Positions 40,406-49,490 of a stretch of 64,000 nt of DNA are shown piece after piece. This DNA comes from Enterobacter asburiae. Its GTDB lineage: Bacteria > Pseudomonadota > Gammaproteobacteria > Enterobacterales > Enterobacteriaceae. The DNA is taken from the NCBI RefSeq assembly GCF_007035645.1, contig NZ_AP019633.1, positions 1-64,000 on the forward strand. Reading direction: 5' to 3'. The position numbers and the translations under genes were made by a program. Each line of letters begins with the position of its first letter. The stretch's first letter is position 1. Below the pieces are notes generated by a model that was not told the DNA's origin, did not search any database, and worked only from the letters and a program-made list of their open reading frames with translations.

Positions 40406-40759
40406 ATGTTAACCAAAGGCAGTGCCCTTAACGTCGGTAAGGGATGGGCGGTAGCGTCTTTATTCCGCAAAGCACGCGAAAATCGCAAAGCTAAATTTTA
40501 CTTAAAGTCAGCAGGCGCTTTTTTAATTGCACTTATGGTCACTCACCCGGCATTCGCATCTGGTACTGACCTTCTTTCCTCACAAAACACCACGGTTAAT
40601 TCAACCTTCGGTTCTGGTTCTTCACTGGTTAAATGGTTCTACATCGCCGAAATCATCATGGGCCTGTTTATTTACATTAAGGCCCGCTCACCACTGGTGT
40701 TCGTCGGTATCGTTATGGCAATCATCTTTACCCGTGTCGCCTTCGGCATCGCGAGCTAA
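40406..40759 (+). CDS. traA: TraA propilin
   Basis: A 117-residue precursor. The long leader (51 residues) ends HPAFA and is followed by SGTDLLSSQNTTVNSTFGSG, close to the F pilin start. This gives a mature pilin of about 66 residues with two membrane helices (WFYIAEIIMGLFIYI; VFVGIVMAIIFTRVAFG). LepB would cut after Ala51. TraX would acetylate the N-terminus. It begins the tra operon. Confidence 0.92.
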   Translation: MLTKGSALNVGKGWAVASLFRKARENRKAKFYLKSAGAFLIALMVTHPAFASGTDLLSSQNTTVNSTFGSGSSLVKWFYIAEIIMGLFIYIKARSPLVFVGIVMAIIFTRVAFGIAS

Positions 40760-41065
40760 ATGATGAATGGGGAAGGAGATAAATATAACTTCCCGGAAAC
40801 AATGAACCAGCAGGACCGTTATTTAGGCTTACCGATTGACGAGTTAATTGTTACCGCACCCCTATTAATTTTGGGGGTGCTTAACAACTTGTCACTTGAA
40901 CTTGGTGTAATCGCGGGAATCCTCTGGTTTATCGTCAGATATCTGAAAAAAGGGCAGGGGTCATACTGGTTGCTTAATTTCTGTTACTGGCACCTGCCAT
41001 CACTTTTATTCAAAGTAACCTTTCGCCAGATACCTGATTCAAGTTTCCGGCACTGGAGGGCATAG
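40760..41065 (+). CDS. traL: TraL, pilus assembly membrane protein
   Basis: A 101-residue protein right after traA (TAAATG junction). MNQQDRYLGLPIDELIVTAP, then two membrane stretches (LLILGVLNNLSLELGVIAGI) and a basic RYLKKGQGS, are the VirB3-like TraL plan. It ends in IPDSSFRHWRA. Confidence 0.9.
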   Translation: MMNGEGDKYNFPETMNQQDRYLGLPIDELIVTAPLLILGVLNNLSLELGVIAGILWFIVRYLKKGQGSYWLLNFCYWHLPSLLFKVTFRQIPDSSFRHWRA

Positions 41066-41071
41066 TTTTTC

Positions 41072-41653
41072 ATGAAACTGAATATTAAAGGAGAGCGCGA
41101 TAAACAACTCCGCTATGCGTTTATTGGTCTTTCAGCTTTAACTTTACTCATGGGCGCAGGGAATGTACTGACAGGGTCACTGGCATGGTATTTCGCCACA
41201 ACCCAGAAAACCATCACCACGCCGTTAACGTTTAACCGCCCATTTGCATCAGATTCTAAAAGTGTCGATGCGACCGGTCTGACACAGTTCGCCGCTTCCT
41301 TTATTTACTGGCGACTCAACGTTACCCCGGAAAACATCGAACATAACCAGAAAATGATTCTTGGATTTGTCCCATCCGCCGAACGGGACGTACTCAAGAA
41401 AGCCCTGGACATAGAAACTGAGCGCATCCAGAAAGCGGGCATCACCACCCAGTTCGACACGAAAGAAATTCGCGTCATGGATGATGGCTCCGTGCAGTAC
41501 AGCGGGGTACTGAAATCCTCCACCACAAACGGCGCAATCATCACGCCACTGAAAGACCAGGAAAAAACCTACCGACTGAAACTGAGTTATGACAACGGTG
41601 TGATTAACCTCCACAGCTTTGAAGAACTCAAGCCGGTATCTTCCACTAACTGA
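41072..41653 (+). CDS. traE: TraE, VirB5/VirB8-like assembly protein
   Basis: A 193-residue protein with an N-terminal anchor (about 16-37, ALTLLMGAGNVLTGSLAWYF) and a periplasmic domain (ITTPLTFNRPFASDSKSVDA; QFAASFIYWRLNVTPENIEH). It matches F TraE (188) in length and order. It is needed for pilus assembly as part of the inner-membrane complex. Confidence 0.92.
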   Translation: MKLNIKGERDKQLRYAFIGLSALTLLMGAGNVLTGSLAWYFATTQKTITTPLTFNRPFASDSKSVDATGLTQFAASFIYWRLNVTPENIEHNQKMILGFVPSAERDVLKKALDIETERIQKAGITTQFDTKEIRVMDDGSVQYSGVLKSSTTNGAIITPLKDQEKTYRLKLSYDNGVINLHSFEELKPVSSTN

Positions 41654-41664
41654 CAGGACTGCCC

Positions 41665-42405
41665 ATGAAATTTCGCATTTCACCGGCAGCTGCTGCTGTG
41701 TTTCTGGCAGCGGGATTATTTACCAGCGGCCTCCGGGCCGCTTCCGCACCCGCAGCCATTCCGTTTGAGAACGACGCCGCCTTTAACGTCACCCTCAGCA
41801 ACACCAACCCGAGCAAGGTTGTTGTAGACGGAGAACTCATTACCAGCATCAGCGGACCAACCGGTGCGTATGACCAGAGCCAGACCGAGGACGGAGCGCT
41901 TATCCTGTCTCCGCTTGTCGGCCAGAACTTCACCCTGTTTATCCAGACTGACCACGGTTCATCGCTGAGCCTGAACGTCAGGCCGCAGCCGGGTAACGGC
42001 AAAACACTGCGCTTCACCCCGATGTCACCACCACTTCGCAAGAACGATGATGCGAAGGCATGGGAAGAAGGGCAGACCTATGAAAAAACGCTGGTTGCGC
42101 TATCCCGCGCCGTAGTCAATGGTCAGGTGCCGGACGACTACCGGGAATACCCGGTCAGCCGCATGCCGGCTTACACACCCGCCAGTGATGTACGCCTGAC
42201 GCCTGAACGCCAGTTTGTGGGCAACCACCTGCGGGTTGTTCGCTTCCGGATGAGCAACCCGGGCAGCATCACCCGCAGCCTCCGCGAGCGCGATTTCTGG
42301 CGCAAGGGCGTCCGGGCCGTAATGCTGTCGCAGAATCAGCTCTACGCTGGCGGCGAAGGCTATGCCTGGATTGTGTTTTCAGATGACGGAGACGCCCGCC
42401 CATGA
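41665..42405 (+). CDS. traK: TraK, VirB9-like outer-membrane core protein
   Basis: The 246-residue product has a signal peptide (about 1-26, ending GLRAA). It contains ITSISGPTGAYDQSQTEDGA and ends YAGGEGYAWIVFSDDGDARP. TraK links the lipoprotein TraV with TraB in the outer-membrane core. It overlaps traB by 4 bp. Confidence 0.92.
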   Translation: MKFRISPAAAAVFLAAGLFTSGLRAASAPAAIPFENDAAFNVTLSNTNPSKVVVDGELITSISGPTGAYDQSQTEDGALILSPLVGQNFTLFIQTDHGSSLSLNVRPQPGNGKTLRFTPMSPPLRKNDDAKAWEEGQTYEKTLVALSRAVVNGQVPDDYREYPVSRMPAYTPASDVRLTPERQFVGNHLRVVRFRMSNPGSITRSLRERDFWRKGVRAVMLSQNQLYAGGEGYAWIVFSDDGDARP

Positions 42406-43811
42406 CCATAAGCCTGAATGAAAACCTGAAAACCCGCCGCAAGCAGCTGGCCATCCTGGCCGCCGTCATCATTGGCGGCGCAGCTGCAGCAGGCGGCGTA
42501 ATGTGGTACGGGCAATACCAGCAAAAACAAAAGCAACCCGCACCGGTTGCAACACCAAACCTGACCGGCGTTGTGACCGCGACGTTTAACGAGCAGGTCA
42601 ACGATGCCGCGCTGACACAGCAGCAGGCAAAGACCTCCGCTCTTGAGCAAAACCTTGCCACGCTTGCTCAGCAGTTCGCGCAGAACAAGCTCACCACCGA
42701 GCAAAAGCTGGCTGAAAAGGATGCTGAAATTCAGCGCCTGAATGACCAGCTTACGAAAGCCCCCGGCAGCAACCAGACCACTGGCCAACAGACACCACCT
42801 GCTGGCCAGAACGGAACACCACTCCCCGGTCCTGTTGCTGCCGGCCAGGCCCGACCACCCGAATACAATGTGACCCCCGCAGGTGCACCGGCCGCCACTG
42901 GTGTGAATATGGGGCAGGGCGCAGCGTTCTATCCGGGCGGCTCTGGCCAGCGCATGACAGGTGGCCTGTCGACAACAAAGTTCAGCTACGACAGCCTGAA
43001 GAAAAAGCCAACTAAATTACCCTGGATTCCTTCCGGCTCATTCTCTGATGCCGTCCTGATTGAGGGGGCCGACGCGAACGCTAGCGTCACCGGTCAGCAG
43101 AATACCAGTCCTGTAACCATTCGCCTGCAGGGCAACATTCAGATGCCCAACAACAAGGAGTTCAACGCTGACGGCTGCTTTATTGTGGGTGAGATGTGGG
43201 GCGATATCTCCAGCGAGCGCGGAAACGTCCGCACCCAGTCCATCAGCTGCATCCTGAAAAACGGCAAGCACGTTGACATGGAGTTTCAGGGACATGTCAG
43301 CTTCCAGGGTAAAGGCGGCATTCGCGGCAAGCCCGTTATGCGAAACGGCATGATTGTCGGCTACGCCGGTGCAGCAGGCCTCCTGTCAGGCTTTGGCGAA
43401 GGTATCAAATCTGCCGCTACACCATCCGTCGGCCTCGGTGCCACAGCGGATGTCGGAGCCGGTGACGTGTTTAAGCAGGGCATAGGCGGCGGGGCCAGCA
43501 AGGCGGCCGACACGCTGAGCCAGTACTGGATTAAACGCGCTGAGCAGTACCACCCGGTAATTGATATCGGCGCTGGCAATCAGGTGACCGTTGTATTCCA
43601 GAAGGGTTTCCGCCTTGAAACCATCGAGGACGCCGAGGACGCGAAAGCGAAAGAGGAACTGCAGAAAGCCGGCAACGCCGCGCAGAATGCCGTAACTCCG
43701 CAACCGGCGAGCCAAACCACCGCATCCAGTACCACCTCAGTCGGCAATATCAACCCGGATGACGTTCTCCGTCAGGCCAGTCAGCTGCGCCTCGGTGACA
43801 CCATCAACTAA
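42402..43811 (+). CDS. traB: TraB, VirB10-like channel scaffold
   Basis: A 469-residue protein. Its anchor is at about 18-36 (LAILAAVIIGGAAAAGGVMW), a coiled coil at about 70-113 (ALEQNLATLAQQFAQNKLTT and on), a Pro-rich linker at about 120-160, and a VirB10 domain from about 205 (VLIEGADANASVTGQQNTSP; GEMWGDISSERGNVRTQSIS). It spans both membranes. It ends with a Thr/Ala-rich low-complexity tail. Confidence 0.93.
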   Translation: MTISLNENLKTRRKQLAILAAVIIGGAAAAGGVMWYGQYQQKQKQPAPVATPNLTGVVTATFNEQVNDAALTQQQAKTSALEQNLATLAQQFAQNKLTTEQKLAEKDAEIQRLNDQLTKAPGSNQTTGQQTPPAGQNGTPLPGPVAAGQARPPEYNVTPAGAPAATGVNMGQGAAFYPGGSGQRMTGGLSTTKFSYDSLKKKPTKLPWIPSGSFSDAVLIEGADANASVTGQQNTSPVTIRLQGNIQMPNNKEFNADGCFIVGEMWGDISSERGNVRTQSISCILKNGKHVDMEFQGHVSFQGKGGIRGKPVMRNGMIVGYAGAAGLLSGFGEGIKSAATPSVGLGATADVGAGDVFKQGIGGGASKAADTLSQYWIKRAEQYHPVIDIGAGNQVTVVFQKGFRLETIEDAEDAKAKEELQKAGNAAQNAVTPQPASQTTASSTTSVGNINPDDVLRQASQLRLGDTIN

Positions 43812-43822
43812 GGGAGCTGCAT

Positions 43823-44302
43823 ATGTCGTTTAAAACTGAGCTGGATGCTATCGAAGAAGACCTGAAGAAATGGCGTGCCGGGAAAAGGCTACATAAGTAC
43901 CGGATATTTTGGTGCGCAGCAGCCATCCCGGGCAGCATGTTTCTCTACAGTGTTTTTTATCAACAGCCTGGATTTATCTTTATGGGCATGGTCCTCGGTT
44001 TCCTCTTGTTCGTGGCAGCGTCAGGCAAAATGGACGCTCCCGATAGCTGGGAAGGCCGAATCAATCAGGCATTACAGTCGGTTAGCCCGAGAGATAAAGA
44101 CGCGTTCGAAAAACTGTGCCGCACAGTGAAAGAGAAGAGGGCAATAGAGCCTGATGACATTGCTGCATGGCTCAAAGACGAAAAAGAAGCGCGTGCGCTT
44201 TTCGAGCGTCAACGAGATGAGCAGCAACGCTACAGCTTCACTGAATGGCTGGATAAACGGGAGTCTGGCCAGAAGGCCGAATGTAATGGAGAGGGCAAAT
44301 GA
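43823..44302 (+). CDS. Hypothetical two-helix membrane protein in the tra operon (a)
   Basis: A 159-residue product with a charged N-terminus, two membrane segments (about 29-45, IFWCAAAIPGSMFLYSV, and 50-67, GFIFMGMVLGFLLFVAAS) and a charged helical C-terminus. It sits where F has traP/trbD/trbG, none of which it resembles. It overlaps the next gene (ATGA). Its relatedness to gene (c) at 44543 in plan (short N-term, two helices, soluble tail) suggests a common ancestor. Confidence 0.65.
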   Translation: MSFKTELDAIEEDLKKWRAGKRLHKYRIFWCAAAIPGSMFLYSVFYQQPGFIFMGMVLGFLLFVAASGKMDAPDSWEGRINQALQSVSPRDKDAFEKLCRTVKEKRAIEPDDIAAWLKDEKEARALFERQRDEQQRYSFTEWLDKRESGQKAECNGEGK

Positions 44303-44532
44303 AAACGCAAGCGCAGGGGGGCGGGCCAGACTGCAAAGCAAAGGATGTGAACCGTCGAATAAGGATAACAGTTAACTGGCTCTATTCGTTTTGTTGGGTC
44401 CTCTGTTGGGTGGCGGTGATTGCAATCATTATCAAAGGAGTACGGGAGGAATACGCATTTCGCATCTTTGGTGCAATCTTCATGGCCATCGTCCTGACTC
44501 GTATACGCCCCCCCATCTGGCCAGATAACTAA
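44299..44532 (+). CDS. Hypothetical small membrane protein in the tra operon (b)
   Basis: A 77-residue product with a polar N-terminus and two hydrophobic stretches (WLYSFCWVLCWVAVIAIII, FRIFGAIFMAIVLTRI). It overlaps gene (a) by 4 bp. Function unknown. Confidence 0.6.
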   Translation: MKTQAQGGGPDCKAKDVNRRIRITVNWLYSFCWVLCWVAVIAIIIKGVREEYAFRIFGAIFMAIVLTRIRPPIWPDN

Positions 44533-44542
44533 GGAAGCCGAA

Positions 44543-45007
44543 ATGCGTGACGACGAGCGTAATAACAGCCTGCTCAGGAGCATGCGGATACACATTGCTG
44601 AATGGGAGGCAGGACGCGCCACTCCGGAAGGAAGCCGGTTCATGTTTATCTGGCTTGTCATGTACCTTGGGACCGCGTGGCCGGTTCTCGCGTACTGCCA
44701 ACTACTATGGGCGCTGGGTTTCCTGGTTATCTGGTTCTTTTCGAGTCAATGGATATGCAGGCGAATTGTCCCTCACTACAACGAAAGCTGGGCGGAGGTA
44801 TTCGACAGGAAGCTTTCTGCTTATGAACCCCTGAACCTTTCTGCCTGGGAACACCTGAAGCACCAGGCTGAAACAGAGGGGCTGACGGCCAGCAACGTCA
44901 GAAACTGGTATCAGTTGGAAGCAATGAGCGTCTGGCCAGAAAAGAAACCAGACCTGAAGTTTCTCCATAAAACTACTGACCGTCGCGGGAAAACGGGAGA
45001 GGAGTGA
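44543..45007 (+). CDS. Hypothetical two-helix membrane protein in the tra operon (c)
   Basis: The 154-residue product has membrane stretches at about 33-49 (FMFIWLVMYLGTAWPVL) and 53-70 (CQLLWALGFLVIWFFSSQ), followed by a soluble helical tail with WEHLKHQAETEGLTASNVRN. It is followed by a 26-codon frame (45004-45084) that overlaps both neighbours. Not recognised. Confidence 0.62.
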   Translation: MRDDERNNSLLRSMRIHIAEWEAGRATPEGSRFMFIWLVMYLGTAWPVLAYCQLLWALGFLVIWFFSSQWICRRIVPHYNESWAEVFDRKLSAYEPLNLSAWEHLKHQAETEGLTASNVRNWYQLEAMSVWPEKKPDLKFLHKTTDRRGKTGEE

Positions 45008-45080
45008 AACGTAATACGCCAATCCCCGTAATTACCCCGCCTCCTGCATCAAAACTGAAATCAATATCAATGGTGGCTAT

Positions 45081-45965
45081 ATGAGATACACAACCGATTC
45101 AGAAACAGGTCTTAACCCCCGCGGTCTTTTCCTCATTATGGGGGGAGCTATCGTCATCGCCAGCCTGCTTATTGCCTGGCTCTCATTTTACAGTATTAAC
45201 GAAGGCGAAAGGGGAGTGCTGCTGCGAAACGGGCGTATTGTTAAAGTCGCTCAGCCCGGCCTGGGACTGAAATGGCCGATCATCGAAAGCGTGGAGAAAA
45301 TAACCGTAAGGAATGAGGCCATGCTTTATGAAGGTATGAGCGCCTACAGCTTCGATCAGCAACCCGCAAAAATGACCGTATCCGTGAACTTCCATGTTCT
45401 GCCGACTGAAGTGGAACGCGTCTACAGTGGCTATCAGACGGTTGATAACATGAAAACGCGGCTGATTGCCCGGCAGATACCTACACAGCTGGAAAACGTT
45501 TTTGGACGATATACCGCAATAAGCGCGGTTCAGGACAGAGCGAAGCTGGTACAGGATATGCAGGCCGCGCTGCGGAAAAGTGTTGATGGACCGGTGGTGA
45601 TTGATACCGTTCAGATTGAAAACATCGACTTCTCGCCGGCATATGAGAAATCCATTGAGGACAGAATGAAAGCTGAGGTGGCCATTGCCACACGGACGCA
45701 GAACCTCCAGACAGAGAAAATTCAGGCTCAGATAGCGGTCACTCAGGCTCAGGCCCAGGCAGACAGTAAACTGGCGGCAGCAAAGGCAGACGCTGAATCA
45801 ATACGCCTTCGCGGAGCCGCAGAAGCTGAATCCATCCGCCAGCGCGGTGATGCACTTCGGGATAATCCCGGTCTGGTCAGTCTGACGACGGCTGAACGCT
45901 GGGATGGAAAGCTTCCGGCATCAATGATCCCCGGAGGTACCGTACCTTTCCTTTCGGTGAAGTAA
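45081..45965 (+). CDS. SPFH/prohibitin-family (HflC-like) membrane protein
   Basis: A 294-residue protein. A single membrane helix at about 15-36 (LFLIMGGAIVIASLLIAWLS) is followed by the SPFH domain (YSINEGERGVLLRNGRIVKV, then GLGLKWPIIESVEKITVRNE). A long Ala/Gln/Glu-rich coiled coil follows from about 190 (KAEVAIATRTQNLQTEKIQA; AAAKADAESIRLRGAAEAES). Such proteins form ring-shaped microdomains, and HflKC modulates FtsH. It lies inside the tra operon between traB and traV, where F has no counterpart. It may organise the conjugation machine in the membrane or protect its proteins from proteolysis. Confidence 0.85.
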   Translation: MRYTTDSETGLNPRGLFLIMGGAIVIASLLIAWLSFYSINEGERGVLLRNGRIVKVAQPGLGLKWPIIESVEKITVRNEAMLYEGMSAYSFDQQPAKMTVSVNFHVLPTEVERVYSGYQTVDNMKTRLIARQIPTQLENVFGRYTAISAVQDRAKLVQDMQAALRKSVDGPVVIDTVQIENIDFSPAYEKSIEDRMKAEVAIATRTQNLQTEKIQAQIAVTQAQAQADSKLAAAKADAESIRLRGAAEAESIRQRGDALRDNPGLVSLTTAERWDGKLPASMIPGGTVPFLSVK

Positions 45966-46078
45966 CCTCTGACATGCTGTGCAGCTAGTTTTCACTGTGC
46001 TTCAGTGCAACTGCAAATAATCGAAACTGAGTATTACCCCTCCCTGAATACCCCTTAAATTAAAACCGGAGTTACCCC

Positions 46079-46633
46079 ATGAAAAATCTACTGGGTGCTG
46101 CACTGCTGTGCAGCGCACTGACCGGCTGCGCCGGTCTCAATTCTGATTTCGACTGCAACAAGACCGCGACCGACCAGTGCCTGACTACCGGTGAGGCCAA
46201 CAAGCTGGCCGCTCAGGGTAAAAGTCTGGATGACCTGACGGCAGAGAAAACCGCAAAAAAGCCTGCGGGTGAAACCCTGCCGGCACTGCGCAATTCAGCA
46301 CCGGTCGTGAATCCCTTCCGTCCTGTCTCCGCCGCAGCAACCGGAACCACTGCCGCTAAGCCTGCTGCACCGCGCCCCCTGACCACTGCGCCGGCGAAAT
46401 CGTCAGGTTCGCTGGTCACGCCGCTGGACACGTCCAGTCATGCAGCCCCTGTGCCGGTTAACACGGCGGGCCGCGTTCCGGTTCAGCGTATTCCAGACGC
46501 CACGCAGCGCCTGTGGATTGCACCCTGGGTGGACACGGACGACAACTTTCATCAGCCGGCTGTGGTCGAGTTCGTGAAAAACAAATCCCACTGGGATGAA
46601 AGCTACCGCGTCATCGGGGAGGGAGGGGAATGA
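46079..46633 (+). CDS. traV: TraV, VirB7-like outer-membrane lipoprotein
   Basis: A 184-residue lipoprotein with the lipobox LTGC (Cys17), a Cys pair (FDCNKTATDQCL), a long Pro/Ala/Thr-rich middle and a C-terminal RLWIAPWVDTDDNFHQPAVV motif typical of TraV. It anchors the TraK-TraB core in the outer membrane. It overlaps the next gene by 4 bp. Confidence 0.92.
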   Translation: MKNLLGAALLCSALTGCAGLNSDFDCNKTATDQCLTTGEANKLAAQGKSLDDLTAEKTAKKPAGETLPALRNSAPVVNPFRPVSAAATGTTAAKPAAPRPLTTAPAKSSGSLVTPLDTSSHAAPVPVNTAGRVPVQRIPDATQRLWIAPWVDTDDNFHQPAVVEFVKNKSHWDESYRVIGEGGE

Positions 46634-46884
46634 GCAGCCACTACATTTCCGGCAGGAACGGCGTCGAATATCTGGCGAAATCGTTAGCCCATTCACGGAA
46701 AGGAACGACGCAAATCACCGCCACACAGTCAGTCGATTCCGACGATGAAACGCTGGCCGTTTTGAGCGTGAGCCGTGACTGGCAGATTAAGACCGCCGGT
46801 GATACACCGTACACCGGCCAGATGAACGAAGAGAAGCTGCGTCGCCTGGAGTTGATCCGGGCCGCTGCGGAGGGCCGAAAATGA
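46630..46884 (+). CDS. Hypothetical 84-residue protein between traV and traC
   Basis: Coupled by ATGA overlaps to traV before it and traC after it. The product is soluble (YLAKSLAHSRKGTTQITATQ; NEEKLRRLELIRAAAEG). F has traR nearby, but the Cys-rich zinc motif of TraR is absent. Not recognised. Confidence 0.62.
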   Translation: MSSHYISGRNGVEYLAKSLAHSRKGTTQITATQSVDSDDETLAVLSVSRDWQIKTAGDTPYTGQMNEEKLRRLELIRAAAEGRK

Positions 46885-49490
46885 GTTTTGTCGACAGCCT
46901 GATGGATATGCTGAAAAACGGGAAAGAGGAAGACGGTGCAGCAACGGCCCGCAACAACCTTTCCCAGACCTGGGACTATCCGTCTCTGGTCGCTGCGCTG
47001 CCGTACCGGTATTACGACGACAAGAATGAAATTTTCGTCAATGCCGGCTCTGCGGGCTTCATTATGGAGGCCGCCCCGCTTCCTGGCGCGAACGAGCAGG
47101 TGATGGCCGCGCTCGATGACATGCTACGTAAGAAGCTTCCCCGCCAGACCCCTGTGACCGTCATTATGCTTGCCAGCAAGTGTGTCGGGGAACGCATCGA
47201 TCGCGGCGTGAGTAACGACATGTGGAAAGGGGGGATGGCCGATCATCTCAATAAAATCACCCGCGCGTTCTGGCAGCGTTCCGCGCTGCACGGCCTGGCC
47301 AACGAACGGGAATACCCGCTCTACCTGCGTAACTACCGTATCTTTATTGTCTACGGTCAGCCCATTAAGCGCGCTTCCCAGGTGCAGCGGGTGATGGATG
47401 ACCTGATTCAGATACGTAACACCATCCGCGTCTCACTGGGAGCCGCGCGCATCGACAGCATGAACACCGATGTGCACGCATTCCTGTCTGCGGTACGCGA
47501 GCAGATGAACTACCGTCAGGAACAGGTGCTGACGTCCTCCGGGGACTACAACGAGGATGAGAAGCTCAACCGCCAGGTGGTTGATCCCGGGATTGACCTG
47601 AAGGTGCATCCATCGCATATCCGGATGGAGCTGCCTGAAACCATTGACGCGCGCGGGACACGCCTGCCGGCATCGGCATGTCGCATCATCAACATGCAGC
47701 TTGCTAAAAATCCGCGTCGATTCGCGCTCTGGCAGGGGGCTGACAATCTGCAGAACCTGCGTTTTCCCGACCTCGGGATACCCTGTCCCTTTATGCTGAC
47801 CTGGACGACGGCGCTGGAAGAACAGACCAAAAGTCAGAGCGAGGCTTTCCGTAAAGACCAGGACCTGTCTAAAAAGGCCAACTCAGCCTACGCTGCACTG
47901 TTCCCCAACACCAAAAAGGCTGCAGAGGAATGGCGGCGTACCCGAGAGCAGCTTCACAGTAATGAAATCGCGCTCTGCAATACCTACTTCAACCTGACCC
48001 TGTTCGCCCCGGATAACAATACCGAGGCACAGAAGTGTGAACTGGCCGCCGTCAACGTGTTCCGTAAGAACGAGCTGGAAATGGTGACGATACAGTACCA
48101 GCAGATGCGCAACTGGCTGGCCAGTTTCCCGTTCGTCATGCAGGAAGGGATGTGGGAAGACCTGAAGATGACGGGGGCAACGCTACGCTCCAAGTCATGG
48201 AACGCAGTGAGCCTGATGCCGGTCGTCGCCGAACGCCAGCTGTCCAACGTGGGTATGCCATTGCCGACCTACCGGAACCAGGTTGCATTCTACGACATGT
48301 TTGGTGAAGAGAACGGCAGTACCAACTTTAACATCGCCGTCACTGGCACGTCCGGGGCCGGTAAATCATTCCTGACGCAGGGCATTCTTCGTGACGTACT
48401 GAATGCCGGGGGATACGCCTGGGTTATCGACATGGGGGACAGCTACAAGAACTACTGTCACCAGGCCGGCGGGGTTTATCTCGATGGCTCTAAACTGCGC
48501 TTTAACCCGTTCGCCAACGTTAAGGACATTAATCATTCTGCGGAAGGGATTGTGCGCCTGCTGACGGTACTCGCCAGTCCGACGCAGCCGCTGGATGGCG
48601 TCTGTGAAGCGATCCTGCAGAAAGCGGTAATGGATGCGTGGGAGAAGAAGGCAAACAAAGCCCGTATCGACGACGTTCATAATTACCTGACCAATGAGGA
48701 TGTGAACCAGGCGTTCGCAGACAAGCCGACCATCATCGCGCGCCTTGCTGAGCTGGCCATGTTGCTCGATACCTACTGCACCTGGGGGCCTGACGGAGAA
48801 TACTTCAACGCCGACGCACCGACGCTCGATGGTGAAACCCGCTTCGCGGTGCTGGAGCTACTGAGCCTGGAAGACAAGCCGAAGCTGCTCTCGTCCATCC
48901 TGTTCTCGCTCATTCTGGCGATACAGGAAAAGATGTACCACAGCCCGCGCGACCTCAAAAAAGTCTGCATCATCGACGAGGCCTGGCGTTTGCTGGGTGG
49001 CTCCAACCCACACGCGGCAAGGTTTATCGAAACCGGCTACCGCACCGTGCGTCGTCACCGTGGGGCGTTTATCACCATCACCCAGGGCATCAAGGACTTC
49101 AGCGCCGGTAAGGAAGCAGAAGCCGCCTGGAACAACAGCTCCACCAAAATCACCCTCTTGCAGGATGCGAAGGCGTTTAAACAGTACCTTGCCGATAACC
49201 CGGATCAGTTCTCGGACATGGAAAAAGAAGTTATCCGTGGCTTCCAGCCAGCCCTGCAGACCGGCTACAGCTCCCTGCTGATAAACGCCGGTGAATACAG
49301 CTCCTTCCATCGCCTGTTCGTCGACCCCGTGACTCGTGCCATGTTCAGCTCGCGCGGCGAGGACTTTGCTTTCATGCAGAAAGCGCAGAAAGAAGCGGGG
49401 GCGACAGCGGAAGAGGCGGCGTATCTGCTGGCGGAGAAAAAATACGGTAGTGAACTTCGCGAACTTGAAGAGTGGGTGAAAGCAGCATGA
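46881..49490 (+). CDS. traC: TraC, VirB4-type assembly ATPase
   Basis: An 869-residue ATPase. Walker A is GTSGAGKSF (about 487-495) and Walker B is KVCIIDEAWRLL (about 692-703). RRHRGAFITITQGIKDFSAG lies beyond. The N-terminal TraC domain includes YPSLVAALPYRYYDDKNEIF. It energises pilus assembly and retraction at the cytoplasmic face. The length matches F TraC (875). Confidence 0.95.
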   Translation: MSFVDSLMDMLKNGKEEDGAATARNNLSQTWDYPSLVAALPYRYYDDKNEIFVNAGSAGFIMEAAPLPGANEQVMAALDDMLRKKLPRQTPVTVIMLASKCVGERIDRGVSNDMWKGGMADHLNKITRAFWQRSALHGLANEREYPLYLRNYRIFIVYGQPIKRASQVQRVMDDLIQIRNTIRVSLGAARIDSMNTDVHAFLSAVREQMNYRQEQVLTSSGDYNEDEKLNRQVVDPGIDLKVHPSHIRMELPETIDARGTRLPASACRIINMQLAKNPRRFALWQGADNLQNLRFPDLGIPCPFMLTWTTALEEQTKSQSEAFRKDQDLSKKANSAYAALFPNTKKAAEEWRRTREQLHSNEIALCNTYFNLTLFAPDNNTEAQKCELAAVNVFRKNELEMVTIQYQQMRNWLASFPFVMQEGMWEDLKMTGATLRSKSWNAVSLMPVVAERQLSNVGMPLPTYRNQVAFYDMFGEENGSTNFNIAVTGTSGAGKSFLTQGILRDVLNAGGYAWVIDMGDSYKNYCHQAGGVYLDGSKLRFNPFANVKDINHSAEGIVRLLTVLASPTQPLDGVCEAILQKAVMDAWEKKANKARIDDVHNYLTNEDVNQAFADKPTIIARLAELAMLLDTYCTWGPDGEYFNADAPTLDGETRFAVLELLSLEDKPKLLSSILFSLILAIQEKMYHSPRDLKKVCIIDEAWRLLGGSNPHAARFIETGYRTVRRHRGAFITITQGIKDFSAGKEAEAAWNNSSTKITLLQDAKAFKQYLADNPDQFSDMEKEVIRGFQPALQTGYSSLLINAGEYSSFHRLFVDPVTRAMFSSRGEDFAFMQKAQKEAGATAEEAAYLLAEKKYGSELRELEEWVKAA

